DNA of 54,232 nucleotides from Pseudomonadota bacterium (GTDB taxonomy: Bacteria; Pseudomonadota; Gammaproteobacteria; Acidiferrobacterales; UBA6901): positions 1 through 54,232 of the forward strand of contig JAJYEE010000019.1 in NCBI GenBank assembly GCA_021790335.1. Direction: 5' to 3'. The position numbers and the translations under genes were made by a program. Under the pieces are notes generated by a model. It was given only the letters and a program-made list of their open reading frames with translations, was not told the origin of the DNA and ran no database searches. Shown one piece after another: positions 18,661-27,312 of this stretch; positions within the stretch are counted from its first letter, which is position 1; every line of letters begins with the position of its first letter.

Positions 18661-19341
18661 ATGGCCACCAAGATTGACAAGAAAATCACCGGATACGAGG
18701 TTGTAAAGGACGAGGCAGGCGCACAGAAGGCGGGCGCCGGCGAGACCAACGTTGTGCACATGCACGAAAAGCTGGAACGTCCTGAAACACTGGTGGGGAA
18801 TACCTACAAGATCAAAACCCCCCTTACCGAACATGCACTTTACGTGACCATCAATGACATTGTCCTGAACCCGGGCACGCCGCATGAGAAGCGCCGTCCT
18901 TTCGAGATCTTCATAAACTCGAAGAGCATGGATCATTTTCAGTGGATCGTGGCACTAACCCGCATTATCTCCGCCGTATTTCGCAAGGGCGGAGATGCGA
19001 CATTCCTGGTCGAAGAGCTGCGTAGCGTGTTCGACCCGCGCGGCGGATACTTCAAGAAGGGCAAATACACCCCATCGCTTGTTGCGGAGATCGGGGACGC
19101 CATCGAATGCCACATGAAGATGATCGGCATGATCCGCGCCGAAGAGCCAGATGTGGAACGACAGAAATTTATCGCTGAAAAGCGGGCTACCCATCAAGAG
19201 CGCTGCGGCAATGCGGACACCAACGACCATGGAGACTTTCCCGCAGAAGCTCAGCTTTGCGTGAAATGTTCGACCAAGGCGGTGATCAAGATGGATGGTT
19301 GCATGACTTGTCTGAACTGCGGCGACTCGAAGTGCGGGTGA
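18661..19341 (+). CDS. nrdJb: NrdJb, TSCPD-domain small part of class II RNR
   Basis: Protein of 226 residues, the separately encoded C-terminal part of a split class II ribonucleotide reductase. It contains the TSCPD-type domain (LYVTINDIVLNPG onwards), and its C-terminal 30 residues form a zinc-ribbon-like Cys cluster (CVKC, CMTC, CGDSKCG) that in RNR tails relays reducing equivalents to the active site. AAGGAG lies nine bases before the ATG. It follows nrdJa by 38 bp and is certainly cotranscribed. Its N-terminal 30 residues are Lys-rich and low in complexity, perhaps a docking linker. Confidence 0.85.
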   Translation: MATKIDKKITGYEVVKDEAGAQKAGAGETNVVHMHEKLERPETLVGNTYKIKTPLTEHALYVTINDIVLNPGTPHEKRRPFEIFINSKSMDHFQWIVALTRIISAVFRKGGDATFLVEELRSVFDPRGGYFKKGKYTPSLVAEIGDAIECHMKMIGMIRAEEPDVERQKFIAEKRATHQERCGNADTNDHGDFPAEAQLCVKCSTKAVIKMDGCMTCLNCGDSKCG

Positions 19342-19420
19342 TTCATGCACATCAATCGGCGGCGCACGTGATGATCGATTGCTTATCGACATCGTCGCCA
19401 GAAATTTTTTGGCAAAAAGT

Positions 19421-19439
19421 GTTTGCAATTTTTGCAAAC
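19421..19439. promoter_or_regulatory. inverted repeat GTTTGCAA-ttt-TTGCAAAC
   Basis: Perfect 8-bp arms around three T residues, some 80 bp after nrdJb and 17 bp ahead of a TTGACG -35-like element. It could be an operator or a weak transcript-end hairpin for nrdJ; a run of T residues does not follow it, which favours the operator reading. Confidence 0.4.
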
Positions 19440-19456
19440 GCTCATTAAAGTAGAAC

Positions 19457-19757
19457 TTGACGTGTGGTTAAATCGTGCTACACCTGAACTTAAAGGACCG
19501 TATCATCCATAAGTCGCTGCAAAGAGGTACGAAGACGGTGGACGGTTCTCTGCAGGACAAGGCGATCGGAACAAGCGATGCGCAGGTGTGACGCAGACGG
19601 GGTTACAGGACACATTGGATCGATTGCGAAGTTCAAATGCAATAATTTCTTCCGGCATCCGATGGTTGTCGGCGCCGCGCAATTCCTCATTTGACATGAG
19701 TTTCCCGCTGACGGAAGTTGTAGAAAGACAGCCATGGGCTGTCTTTTCTTTTTTGCA
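19457..19757 (+). ncRNA. candidate small RNA with intrinsic terminator
   Basis: No coding frame of note lies between nrdJb and position 19833, yet the interval has a promoter-like TTGACG (19457-19462) with TACACC 16 bp later and ends at a textbook terminator. This implies a transcript of roughly 265 nt. A local hairpin CTCAT-ttgac-ATGAG (19686-19700) precedes the terminator. I could not match it to 6S RNA, tmRNA, RNase P RNA or a known riboswitch by eye. The alternative is that the terminator simply ends the nrdJ transcript at a distance. Confidence 0.4.
19724..19754 (+). terminator. intrinsic terminator
   Basis: AAAGACAGCC at 19724-19733 pairs perfectly with GGCTGTCTTT at 19737-19746 across a 3-nt loop, followed by a T-rich run to 19754. 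A strong 10-bp stem. Confidence 0.85.
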
Positions 19758-19769
19758 GAGCAGCACCAG

Positions 19770-19796
19770 AAGGGACCGAAGGTCCCGTTTTTCTTG
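19770..19796 (+). terminator. second intrinsic terminator in tandem
   Basis: GGGACC (19772-19777), GAA loop, GGTCCC (19781-19786), then GTTTTTCTT. It lies 16 bp after the first terminator, and no gene intervenes. Confidence 0.8.
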
Positions 19797-19832
19797 TTAG
19801 TCCCCTAACCACACAAACTGAAGGAGTAAATC

Positions 19833-19913
19833 ATGGCAACAAAGAAGAAAGCTGCGAAGAAGAAAGGCACGAAGAAAGCCGCCAAGAAGAAGACCGCCAA
19901 GAAGAAGAAGTAG
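19833..19913 (+). CDS. 26-residue lysine-rich histone-H1-like peptide
   Basis: Tiny gene starting MATKKKAAKKK and made only of Met, Ala, Thr, Lys and Gly; 16 of 26 residues are Lys. It has an excellent AAGGAG six bases before the ATG and a clean TAG, so it looks translated. Composition resembles the Lys/Ala repeats of eukaryotic H1-like and AlgP-type bacterial tails, suggesting binding to nucleic acid or another polyanion. It stands alone between the tandem terminators and a strong hairpin at 19938-19970. Function is unknown. Codons mix AAG and AAA, so it is not a simple nucleotide repeat. Confidence 0.7.
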   Translation: MATKKKAAKKKGTKKAAKKKTAKKKK

Positions 19914-19937
19914 CTGAGCGGTCGGCAGGATGGTCCG

Positions 19938-19970
19938 GGTGGTCGCCCGCGATCTGTCGCGGCGACCACC
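19938..19970 (+). terminator. strong hairpin after the lysine-rich peptide gene
   Basis: GGTGGTCG and CCGCGA pair with TCGCGG and CGACCACC, giving a 14-bp stem with one bulged C and a four-base loop. The following sequence (gtctgtttcgg) has only a short T run, so it is either a terminator of modest quality or an RNA-stabilising 3' structure. Confidence 0.5.
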
Positions 19971-20054
19971 GTCTGTTTCGGACGGTTCGCAAACGGAGAA
20001 TTACCTACCTGGAAGTGGAGACCTCTATGGCGAACCAATGCCCTGCTTCATCAC

Positions 20055-20112
20055 AAACCGGCAGCCCCGCTGCGGATGTCTATAACTCAAGCACGGTGCT
20101 GCCGGTTTTTTA
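20055..20112 (+). terminator. terminator-like hairpin AAACCGGCAGC/GCTGCCGGTTT
   Basis: Perfect 11-bp arms at 20055-20065 and 20098-20108, then TT, separated by 32 nt that contain an inner CCGCTGCGG. The A run and T run flank the arms on both sides, so it could act in both directions, ending the plus-strand transcript and the minus-strand amgK operon. Confidence 0.7.
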
Positions 20113-20146
20113 CTGCCTCCGCGGGCACGTACTGCCGTCGTTGTCG

Positions 20147-20593
20147 CTAATCGACCCCTTCCTCATCTTGCGTCGCCTGGCTTAAACGTTCCAGAGCTAC
20201 TGCCAGCTTGTTTTCGCGCTCAGCCAACGGGCCGGTGACCGCTTGGCCAATTTCTGCCAGGATTTGCGCGAATTCCGCATAATCAGCGCCTCCTTCAAGG
20301 TCCTTTGCGGCCTTCTCGAGTGATAGCAGGCTGTCCCGCAGACTCAGGACTGAACCCAAAAAGTTCTTTGCGCGTTGCCTCACCTGCGGAATCCATGTCC
20401 GGTCGTTGCAAACCGAGCGCCACTTTTCGCCCATTTCGAGTGTCCGCCGGCGAACCTTTCCGGCCGACCCGGGGCTGCGGCTTCTGAGATCTCCCCAGAC
20501 CGCGATTTCCATAAGACGCAACCACCGTTTTCTGATATGCGCCATCCATTCTGGGTCGAGTTCAGTGAGGACATCGATCTCGTGCAAGGTCAC
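20147..20593 (-). CDS. hypothetical helical protein downstream of murU
   Basis: Unrecognised protein of 148 residues with a GTG start, 36 bp after murU on the same strand. No signal peptide or membrane helix is evident. The sequence is charged and probably mostly helical, with a basic first half (RKRWLRLME, RRRTLEMGEKWR) and an acidic tail (QDEEGVD). It sits before the bidirectional hairpin at 20055-20112. The placement suggests cotranscription with the cell-wall recycling pair but gives no function. Confidence 0.6.
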   Translation of the reverse strand: MTLHEIDVLTELDPEWMAHIRKRWLRLMEIAVWGDLRSRSPGSAGKVRRRTLEMGEKWRSVCNDRTWIPQVRQRAKNFLGSVLSLRDSLLSLEKAAKDLEGGADYAEFAQILAEIGQAVTGPLAERENKLAVALERLSQATQDEEGVD

Positions 20594-20629
20594 AAAGGTG
20601 CTCGCTGTCAGAGGAACCGGGGTTTGCCG

Positions 20630-21313
20630 TCAGTACCGGCTCAGCTCTTGATCGAGTTCGGCGAGACGCTCGGGAGTGCCGATATCCCGCCATCGGCCGG
20701 CATAATGCTCTCCCGTCACTTCGCCGCGCTCCATCGCTGAACGCAGCAACGGTGCCAAAGGAAATCTGGCTTGCGTACAACCTTCGAACATAGCGTGGCG
20801 GTAGACACCAATCCCGCTGAAGGTAAGCCGCGCCTCCCCGCCTCCAGCGCCGCCGGACGGGGCAAATACGCGCCCCTGCTTGAGGATGAAATCTCCGGCG
20901 GAATGATGTGCCGGATTGTTCACAAGCACCAAGTGGGCGAGGCCTGCCAGGTGCCGCGGTAACCGATTGAATGGATAGTCGGTCCAGATATCGGCATTCA
21001 CGACGACAAAGGGATCACTGTCGAGCTTGGGTAACGCCCGCAGAATTCCACCTCCAGTCTCAAGAGCGCCCTCGGGTTCGGGCGAATAGGCAATTCTTAC
21101 GCCCTGTGCCCACCCGTCACCCAGCGCCGCAACGATCTGTCCGCCCAAATAGGCATGGTTCAAGACCAGATCACGCAGATCCGCACGCGCCAGCGCCTCG
21201 ATCAGGTGCTGGACCAGGCTCTTTCCTCCAGCTTGCAGCAGCGCCTTCGGAGTGTGGTCGGTGAGCGGCCGCATGCGCTCGCCACGACCAGCGGCCAGTA
21301 TCAACACCTTCAT
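20630..21313 (-). CDS. murU: N-acetylmuramate-1-phosphate uridylyltransferase
   Basis: Nucleotidyltransferase of 227 residues that makes UDP-MurNAc from MurNAc-1-phosphate and UTP. The nucleotide-binding signature LAAGRGERMRPLT with the following PKALL lies at the N-terminus, as in sugar-phosphate nucleotidyltransferases, and length fits MurU rather than the longer GalU/RfbA types. Its start overlaps the amgK stop by 4 bp. AmgK plus MurU forms the anabolic recycling route that bypasses the fosfomycin-sensitive MurA step, known from Pseudomonas. Confidence 0.88.
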   Translation of the reverse strand: MKVLILAAGRGERMRPLTDHTPKALLQAGGKSLVQHLIEALARADLRDLVLNHAYLGGQIVAALGDGWAQGVRIAYSPEPEGALETGGGILRALPKLDSDPFVVVNADIWTDYPFNRLPRHLAGLAHLVLVNNPAHHSAGDFILKQGRVFAPSGGAGGGEARLTFSGIGVYRHAMFEGCTQARFPLAPLLRSAMERGEVTGEHYAGRWRDIGTPERLAELDQELSRY

Positions 21314-22317
21314 GCAGGCCCCACAACGGACCCCAGCTTCCGCAGCAACTGATGCAGCGGGTCGAGTTCCGGATAATGCGCGCTGACCTCCAGCACATAC
21401 CCCAGGGTGCGCGGGATCTCCGGAAGATACCCGGACTTGCCGTCACGGTGGTTCAACCGGGCGAAGATCCCGACGGCCTTCAGGTGCCTTTGCACACCCA
21501 TCCAGTCGAACCAGCGCAGAAACAGAACCTCATCCTCGCAGACAGGCAGACCGGACTGCAGAGCGAGCGTCTGGTAGCCCAGCGCCCAGTCCTCAACCCT
21601 CCCCCTAGGCCATGCGATATAGCAGTCGCGAAGCAGCGACACCAGATCATAGGTGACGGGACCGCACACCGCGTCCTGGAAGTCTAGAATCCCGGGGTTG
21701 TTTTCCGACGTGACCATCAGATTCCGGGAGTGAAAGTCGCGGTGTACCCATACGCGCGGCTGGTCCAGGGCGCAACGCGCCAGCTGTTCGAAGGTACTAT
21801 CAAGCACCGCATGCTCACTAAAACTGAGCTTTGCACCCAGATGTCGGGACAGGTACCACTCGCGAAACAGTTCCATTTCCCGGGTCAGGAGTGCGTAATC
21901 GTAGTCTGATAGAAACGCGCTGTCCGTAAAAATGCCCGCCTGGAGCACGACCAAAGCGCCCAGTGCGTCACCATAAAGGCGCTCGACACTCCGTTCGCTG
22001 AGATGCTGAAGGTACAGGCGATCGCCAAGATCGCTCAGCAGCAGAAATCCCCTGTCCAGATCCTGGCGAAATATCTCTGGCACATGTAGTCCGAGAGCGC
22101 GAAAGCGTGCCGCAACGGCGATATATGGCCGCAGGTCTTCCTTGTCCGGCGGGGCATCCATAACGATGTAGCTGCTACCGCCGACCGTCACCCGGAAATA
22201 GCGCCGGAAACTGGCATCCGCCGATGCCGCACGGATGTCACAATCGACACTTCCAAGAGTCGAGACAACCCAGTCTTTGAGCACCTCTAATCTGTCGTCC
22301 AATTTCCACCCGTTCAT
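21310..22317 (-). CDS. amgK: N-acetylmuramate/N-acetylglucosamine kinase
   Basis: Aminoglycoside-phosphotransferase-fold kinase of about 335 residues that phosphorylates the anomeric hydroxyl of MurNAc or GlcNAc recovered from peptidoglycan. The catalytic loop VHRDFHSRNL and the metal-binding ILDFQDAV are both intact, in the middle of the protein. MNGWKLDDRL at 22317 looks like the family N-terminus; a start at 22338 is also open. It is divergent from lptD across about 100 bp, an arrangement common in gammaproteobacteria. Confidence 0.87.
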   Translation of the reverse strand: MNGWKLDDRLEVLKDWVVSTLGSVDCDIRAASADASFRRYFRVTVGGSSYIVMDAPPDKEDLRPYIAVAARFRALGLHVPEIFRQDLDRGFLLLSDLGDRLYLQHLSERSVERLYGDALGALVVLQAGIFTDSAFLSDYDYALLTREMELFREWYLSRHLGAKLSFSEHAVLDSTFEQLARCALDQPRVWVHRDFHSRNLMVTSENNPGILDFQDAVCGPVTYDLVSLLRDCYIAWPRGRVEDWALGYQTLALQSGLPVCEDEVLFLRWFDWMGVQRHLKAVGIFARLNHRDGKSGYLPEIPRTLGYVLEVSAHYPELDPLHQLLRKLGSVVGPA

Positions 22318-22434
22318 GGCGCTGGATGCACCCGGCATCTGCAGGAACCGGTGCCTGCTGAATTAAAGATGCCGCGCTGCTTGATGGGACATCGATTCTA
22401 TGCGATTTTATGGCCATACAAAAATCGCCTCCGA

Positions 22435-24663
22435 ATGATGCCTCGTACCCCCCTGAAGTGGTGCATGGCGTGCGTGGCTTTATTGGCTGCTGAGCCTCTC
22501 TTCGGGGCGCAGGCCGCGGATTCCATGCCCGGCTGTCCCCAGATCCGCCCGCAACATGCCGGTATTCCCGAGGCTGTCCAGGCCTCGTCGAACAGCACAA
22601 ACGCGCTGATCTACATCGACGCCGACCAAGCAACAGCCAAGCTCAACGACACAAGCACCTTTACCGGCAATGTTGGACTGCGCCGCGGCAACATATGTAT
22701 CGGTGCCGACAGACTCACGTACGACCAGCGCAACAATCGGGTGCACGCCGAGGGCCACATCACCCTGAGAAGCGACGGGGGGGACATCATCCGCACCCCC
22801 ATCCTGAATTACAATCTGAATAACGAAACCGGATATACCAGTTCGGCACGCTTCCATATTGCCAGCAACGGGGCCCGCGGTACGGCCAAGGCCATTCGTC
22901 TTTCCGGCAACAACAAGCTGCAGCTTGAGGACATGCGCTATACCACCTGCCCTCCAGGCAACGACGATTGGGTACTCAGCGGCACGCATCTCGAACTCGA
23001 CAAGGCAACCAGCGTGGGCACTGCCCACAACGTGACCCTGCGTTTCATGCACGTGCCCATCCTCTACGTGCCGTATTTCAGCTTTCCGCTCACCGACAAG
23101 CGTAAGTCCGGCTTTCTGCCGCCGAGCTTCGGCAATTCGACCACGCTCGGGACCTTCATTTCGGCGCCGTATTACTTCAACCTGGCACCCAACTACGATC
23201 TGACCGTCACGCCGGTTCAGATGAGCAAGCGCGGCCTCCAGCTGCGGAACAAGTTCCGCTACCTTGGGGCCAGCTACTCAGGCACCGCCCAGCTTGAGTA
23301 TCTTCCGCATGACCAGACGACGGGAACGGATCGTGCAGCCGCCTTTCTGAATCATTATCAGACACTTTCCCCGTACTGGAGCGCATCGGCCAACCTTGGA
23401 TGGGTGTCTGACCAGGCTTATTTCACCGATCTGGACCAGGGCACCACCTATGCGACACAGACCTATCTGCCGCGCCAGCTTCAGCTTACCTATGGCGGTC
23501 CCATCTGGCAGTTCGGCGGAGGCCTGATCGGGTACCAGAACCTGGATCCGACGATCCCGACCATCGAGCAACCTTACAAACAATTGCCCCAGCTGTGGAT
23601 TTCCGCCAGCTCCCCGAGCCCTCCGAACTCGCTGCATCTGCAGTTGCGGGGCGAATGGGACTATTTCCAGCGCAGTGACAGCGTCGTCGGGCAACGGCTC
23701 GACGTACGCCCGGAAATCAGCCTGCCGTTACGAAACTCCTACGCCTTTCTCGTTCCGAAAGTGGAAATGCGGTACACCGGCTACGTTCTGAGCGGGAACG
23801 GTGTCCCGGCTCCTGCCGATGCCACGCCGCAACGCACGCTGCCCACTTTCAGCCTGGATACCGGACTGAAATTCGATCGGCCGCTCAGCCTGGATCGCAC
23901 AGCCTATACCCAGACACTTGAACCACGGCTTTACTACCTCTACGTTCCTTACCGCAACCAGAGCGCCTTGCCACTGTTCGATACCGGTGCGCCCGACTTC
24001 AGCTTCGACAGTCTTTTCCGCAATAACCGTTTTGTGGGAGCAGATCGCGTCGGGGATGCGGATCGCTTTGTTTTTGCCCTCACCAGCAGGTTTCTCGAGA
24101 CGGATACAGGAATCCAGCACCTGCGGCTCAGCATCGGGCGAATCGTCAATATTCGCCAACCGCTCATAACGCTGCCACCCCCGTTTGCTTCCAGCGCTGC
24201 AGCCGCTTCTGCCAACAGCGTCGGCGTGATACGGGCACGCCTGAGCCAGAACTGGTATCTTCGCAGCGGTCTCGAATGGGACAGCCACGGCGATACAAAC
24301 CAGCAGGGGGATTTTCTTGTTCAGTACCACCCCGCACGCGACAGCATCGTCAATATCGGATACCGCTACTCCCGAGGACAGGAATTGCAGAGTGACATTT
24401 CGGCCCAATGGCCGCTGTCAACGCGCTGGACCGGTCTGGCGCGCTGGAACTATTCCCAGTTCGACCACCGCACCCTGCAAGGCTATTTCGGGCTGCAGTA
24501 CCGAAGCTGCTGCTGGGCCATCCGCATTGTCAAACAGCATATCATCCTGGCAACGGGGGTCACCGACAATGCGGTGATCTTCGAACTGGAACTTACCGGA
24601 CTCGGAAAACTGGGCACACCCATGCAAAACCCGCTGCAACAGGGTCAGTTTATCTTCCAATAG
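22435..24663 (+). CDS. lptD: LPS-assembly protein LptD
   Basis: Outer-membrane protein of about 742 residues that inserts lipopolysaccharide into the outer leaflet with LptE. A signal peptide (WCMACVALLAAEPLFGAQA) is followed by an OstA/LptA-like jellyroll (YIDADQATAKLNDTSTFTG) and a long beta-barrel. The frame is open from 22351, but the extra residues would bury the signal peptide, so the Met pair at 22435-22440 is the likely start. It heads lptD-surA-pdxA-rsmA, the same order as in Escherichia coli. SurA, encoded next, is the chaperone that delivers LptD. Confidence 0.93.
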   Translation: MMPRTPLKWCMACVALLAAEPLFGAQAADSMPGCPQIRPQHAGIPEAVQASSNSTNALIYIDADQATAKLNDTSTFTGNVGLRRGNICIGADRLTYDQRNNRVHAEGHITLRSDGGDIIRTPILNYNLNNETGYTSSARFHIASNGARGTAKAIRLSGNNKLQLEDMRYTTCPPGNDDWVLSGTHLELDKATSVGTAHNVTLRFMHVPILYVPYFSFPLTDKRKSGFLPPSFGNSTTLGTFISAPYYFNLAPNYDLTVTPVQMSKRGLQLRNKFRYLGASYSGTAQLEYLPHDQTTGTDRAAAFLNHYQTLSPYWSASANLGWVSDQAYFTDLDQGTTYATQTYLPRQLQLTYGGPIWQFGGGLIGYQNLDPTIPTIEQPYKQLPQLWISASSPSPPNSLHLQLRGEWDYFQRSDSVVGQRLDVRPEISLPLRNSYAFLVPKVEMRYTGYVLSGNGVPAPADATPQRTLPTFSLDTGLKFDRPLSLDRTAYTQTLEPRLYYLYVPYRNQSALPLFDTGAPDFSFDSLFRNNRFVGADRVGDADRFVFALTSRFLETDTGIQHLRLSIGRIVNIRQPLITLPPPFASSAAAASANSVGVIRARLSQNWYLRSGLEWDSHGDTNQQGDFLVQYHPARDSIVNIGYRYSRGQELQSDISAQWPLSTRWTGLARWNYSQFDHRTLQGYFGLQYRSCCWAIRIVKQHIILATGVTDNAVIFELELTGLGKLGTPMQNPLQQGQFIFQ

Positions 24664-24786
24664 CGGCCAATCCCGGCGACCGGACAGGCAGCCGCCCGGG
24701 GGACAACGGTGCTTTACACAAACCGGGGGAAATGGACGCCATCCACCTGCGGCGAGCGCCATCAGATCATGATATCCTAGGCAATC

Positions 24787-26241
24787 ATGTCCAGCACGTT
24801 TGAGCAGAAGCCCCGCGTCCGCGGACAATGGCGGACCGTAACCATCGATATGCACAGGCAGCAAAATCAATTTCCCTGCATCTCCGCATCCCGGCCGCCC
24901 GGCCGTCCACTGAACCGTGCATGGCCGGCGCTGCTGGCGCTGGTCCTAGCAATCCTGCCGGCCACGAGCTTCGCCAACACACAGCCTCCCGCCTCGCCGG
25001 CCGCCACTCCTGGGATAAAAGTGGTCGACCGCATACTCGTGGTCGTCAACAACGACGTCATTACCCGCAGCGAGCTCGACAGCCGCATGAGGGACGTCGA
25101 ACACAGGATCGCGGCGCAACATATCGAGGCGCCACCCGAGAGCGTGCTGCGCAAACAGGTGCTCAAACACCTGATACTGGAACACCTACAGCTGCAGATC
25201 GCCAGGCGTGCCGGAATAAAAATCAGCCAGAATCGCCTCGACCGGGCGCTGCAAGACATCGCTGCCCGCAATCATCTCAGCCTTCCCGCCCTATATAAGG
25301 CCCTGGCAAGGGAGGGTATCGAGCCGAAGCGATTCCGCCAGCAGATCTACAACCAAATGGTCATTCAGAGACTTATAAACCGGGAAATCAACGATCGCGT
25401 AACCGTTTCACAGGCCGAAATCGCGAATTTTCTGGCAAATGAAGCCAAGCACGGCGGAACAACCCAATACAACATCTCCCATATCCTCATCGCCATACCG
25501 GACAGGGCGACACCGGCAGAGATCCAAAAAGCCCAACAGAAGGCGGATAACCTGCTCAGGCAGCTGCGCGCAGGCGCAAACTTCGAGCAGCTTGCCATCG
25601 CCAACTCGCAGGGACAGAGCGCGCTGGAGGGTGGTAACCTTGGATGGAAACAATCCGGCCAGTTGCCGCAGCTGTTCGTGAACGCTCTCAGGAAAATGCA
25701 GCCGGGGGACATCAGCGGGGTGCTGCGGAGTGCCAACGGCTTTCATATCCTGAAACTCAATGGACGTCGTGGCGGGAACCAAACCCATACCATTGTCCAG
25801 ACCCACGTGCGCCATATTCTGATCCGGACCAATGCACTCGTTACGCCGCAGGAGGCGCGCATGCGGCTGGAGCAGCTGCGCTCCCGTATCGAGAACGGCG
25901 AACACTTTAGCGCCCTTGCCAAGGCAAACTCCCAGGACCCGATTTCCGCTCCGAACGGGGGCGATCTTGGCTGGGTCAGTCCGGGCCAGCTGGGCCCTCA
26001 GTTCCAGAAGGCCATGGATGCCCTGGCAGTGGACCAGATCAGCGAACCGGTGCGCGTCCCAGATGGTTTCGATCTCATCGAAGTCCTGGGGCGCCGAGTC
26101 AAGGATGTAACCAACGAACTGAACGAAGCAAATGCGCGCGAACAGATTCATGCGCGCAAGGCGGCCGAACGCTACGAGCAGTGGGTGCGGCAGTTGCGCG
26201 CCGAAGCCTATGTGGAATATCTCGGCAAGAGCCTCAACTGA
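24787..26241 (+). CDS. surA: periplasmic chaperone/peptidyl-prolyl isomerase SurA
   Basis: Periplasmic chaperone for outer-membrane proteins, 484 residues from this start. Domain order is signal peptide (LLALVLAILPATSFA), N-terminal chaperone helices starting VVDRILVVVNNDVITRSEL, and two parvulin domains, the first with HILIAIPDRA and GGNLGW and the second with HILIRTNA and GGDLGW. A final helix (EYLGKSLN) completes the chaperone core. ATG 24850 would give a more usual n-region before the signal peptide; neither start has a clear Shine-Dalgarno. It lies 123 bp after lptD and 47 bp before pdxA. Confidence 0.93.
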   Translation: MSSTFEQKPRVRGQWRTVTIDMHRQQNQFPCISASRPPGRPLNRAWPALLALVLAILPATSFANTQPPASPAATPGIKVVDRILVVVNNDVITRSELDSRMRDVEHRIAAQHIEAPPESVLRKQVLKHLILEHLQLQIARRAGIKISQNRLDRALQDIAARNHLSLPALYKALAREGIEPKRFRQQIYNQMVIQRLINREINDRVTVSQAEIANFLANEAKHGGTTQYNISHILIAIPDRATPAEIQKAQQKADNLLRQLRAGANFEQLAIANSQGQSALEGGNLGWKQSGQLPQLFVNALRKMQPGDISGVLRSANGFHILKLNGRRGGNQTHTIVQTHVRHILIRTNALVTPQEARMRLEQLRSRIENGEHFSALAKANSQDPISAPNGGDLGWVSPGQLGPQFQKAMDALAVDQISEPVRVPDGFDLIEVLGRRVKDVTNELNEANAREQIHARKAAERYEQWVRQLRAEAYVEYLGKSLN

Positions 26242-26288
26242 GCGGTGGCAGCGGGCGGACCGGCAGTACCGACCTGCGTCCAGGATAT

Positions 26289-27272
26289 ATGGCTAGGCTA
26301 CCGATACTCGTCATCACACCCGGAGAACCTGCAGGCATCGGCCCGGACCTGTGCGTAAAACTGGCACAGACTCGTCCGCTGGTGCATGAAGTTCTGATCT
26401 GCGACCCGCAGGTGCTTGAACAGCGGGCCGCACGGCTCGGCCTGGATCTGCAGCTCGATGCCTGGGACGGACATGCCGGCACCGAGGCACGCCGTTTTAT
26501 TCTGCCGGTGCCAGTCGCGCGCCAGGTCGAGCCGGGCCGCCTGGATATCGCCAACGCCGCATACGTGCTCAAAACGCTTGAAACCGCGGTCGGCGGCTGT
26601 CTGAGGGGCGAGTTCGATGCGCTGGTGACGGGTCCGGTTCACAAGGGCATCATCAACGATGCCGGAACCCCGTTCACCGGCCACACCGAGATGCTCGCCA
26701 AGCTCAGTGGCGCCGCACAGCCGGTGATGATGCTCGCGTGTCCTGACCTGCGCGTGGCCCTGGTCACAATTCACGTCCCACTCGCGCAGGTCAGTCCGCT
26801 GATTACCCGCGAGCGGCTGTCGGGCGTGCTGACGGTCCTGCACCACGACCTCCAGGAGCGCTTCGGCATACCGGACCCCATGATCCGGGTTTGTGGCCTG
26901 AACCCGCATGCAGGTGAGGGTGGACACCTCGGCTCCGAGGAAGTGGAGGTTATCGGCCCCGTTGTCCGCGAACTCGCCCGCCTGGGGATGCGCCTGCAGG
27001 GTCCAGTCCCGGCGGATACGGCGTTCATTCCGTCACAACTGCAGGGCGTGGACGCCGTCCTCGCGATGTATCACGATCAGGGTCTTACGGTAGTGAAACA
27101 TCACGACTTCGCAAACACCGTCAACGTCACCCTGGGGCTACCGTTCGTGCGCACATCGGTCGATCACGGCACCGCACTTGAACTGGCTGCCAGCGGAGAC
27201 GCAGACACCTCCAGCATGAGTGCCGCGCTGGCTATGGCCCGGACTCTGGCCGGGCGCGGCATCAGACGATGA
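26289..27272 (+). CDS. pdxA: 4-hydroxythreonine-4-phosphate dehydrogenase
   Basis: Enzyme of 327 residues in the DXP-dependent pyridoxal 5'-phosphate pathway, oxidising 4-phosphohydroxy-L-threonine with NAD; the product is condensed by PdxJ. The N-terminus PILVITPGEPAGIGPDL, the GPVHKG and GHTEML segments, and the late YHDQGL with its metal-binding His are all present. The frame begins at 26181 inside surA, but ATG 26289 gives the family N-terminus. Downstream, rsmA starts 40 bp later. Confidence 0.93.
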   Translation: MARLPILVITPGEPAGIGPDLCVKLAQTRPLVHEVLICDPQVLEQRAARLGLDLQLDAWDGHAGTEARRFILPVPVARQVEPGRLDIANAAYVLKTLETAVGGCLRGEFDALVTGPVHKGIINDAGTPFTGHTEMLAKLSGAAQPVMMLACPDLRVALVTIHVPLAQVSPLITRERLSGVLTVLHHDLQERFGIPDPMIRVCGLNPHAGEGGHLGSEEVEVIGPVVRELARLGMRLQGPVPADTAFIPSQLQGVDAVLAMYHDQGLTVVKHHDFANTVNVTLGLPFVRTSVDHGTALELAASGDADTSSMSAALAMARTLAGRGIRR

Positions 27273-27312
27273 CCAGGCTACGCCGGCTTCCCTTGTCCTT
27301 CCGCGAAAATCG

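Noticed and set aside
20027-20185. short frame MANQCPASSQ with GTGGAG upstream
   Set aside because: It crosses a strong terminator hairpin and runs into the opposite-strand gene; probably chance.
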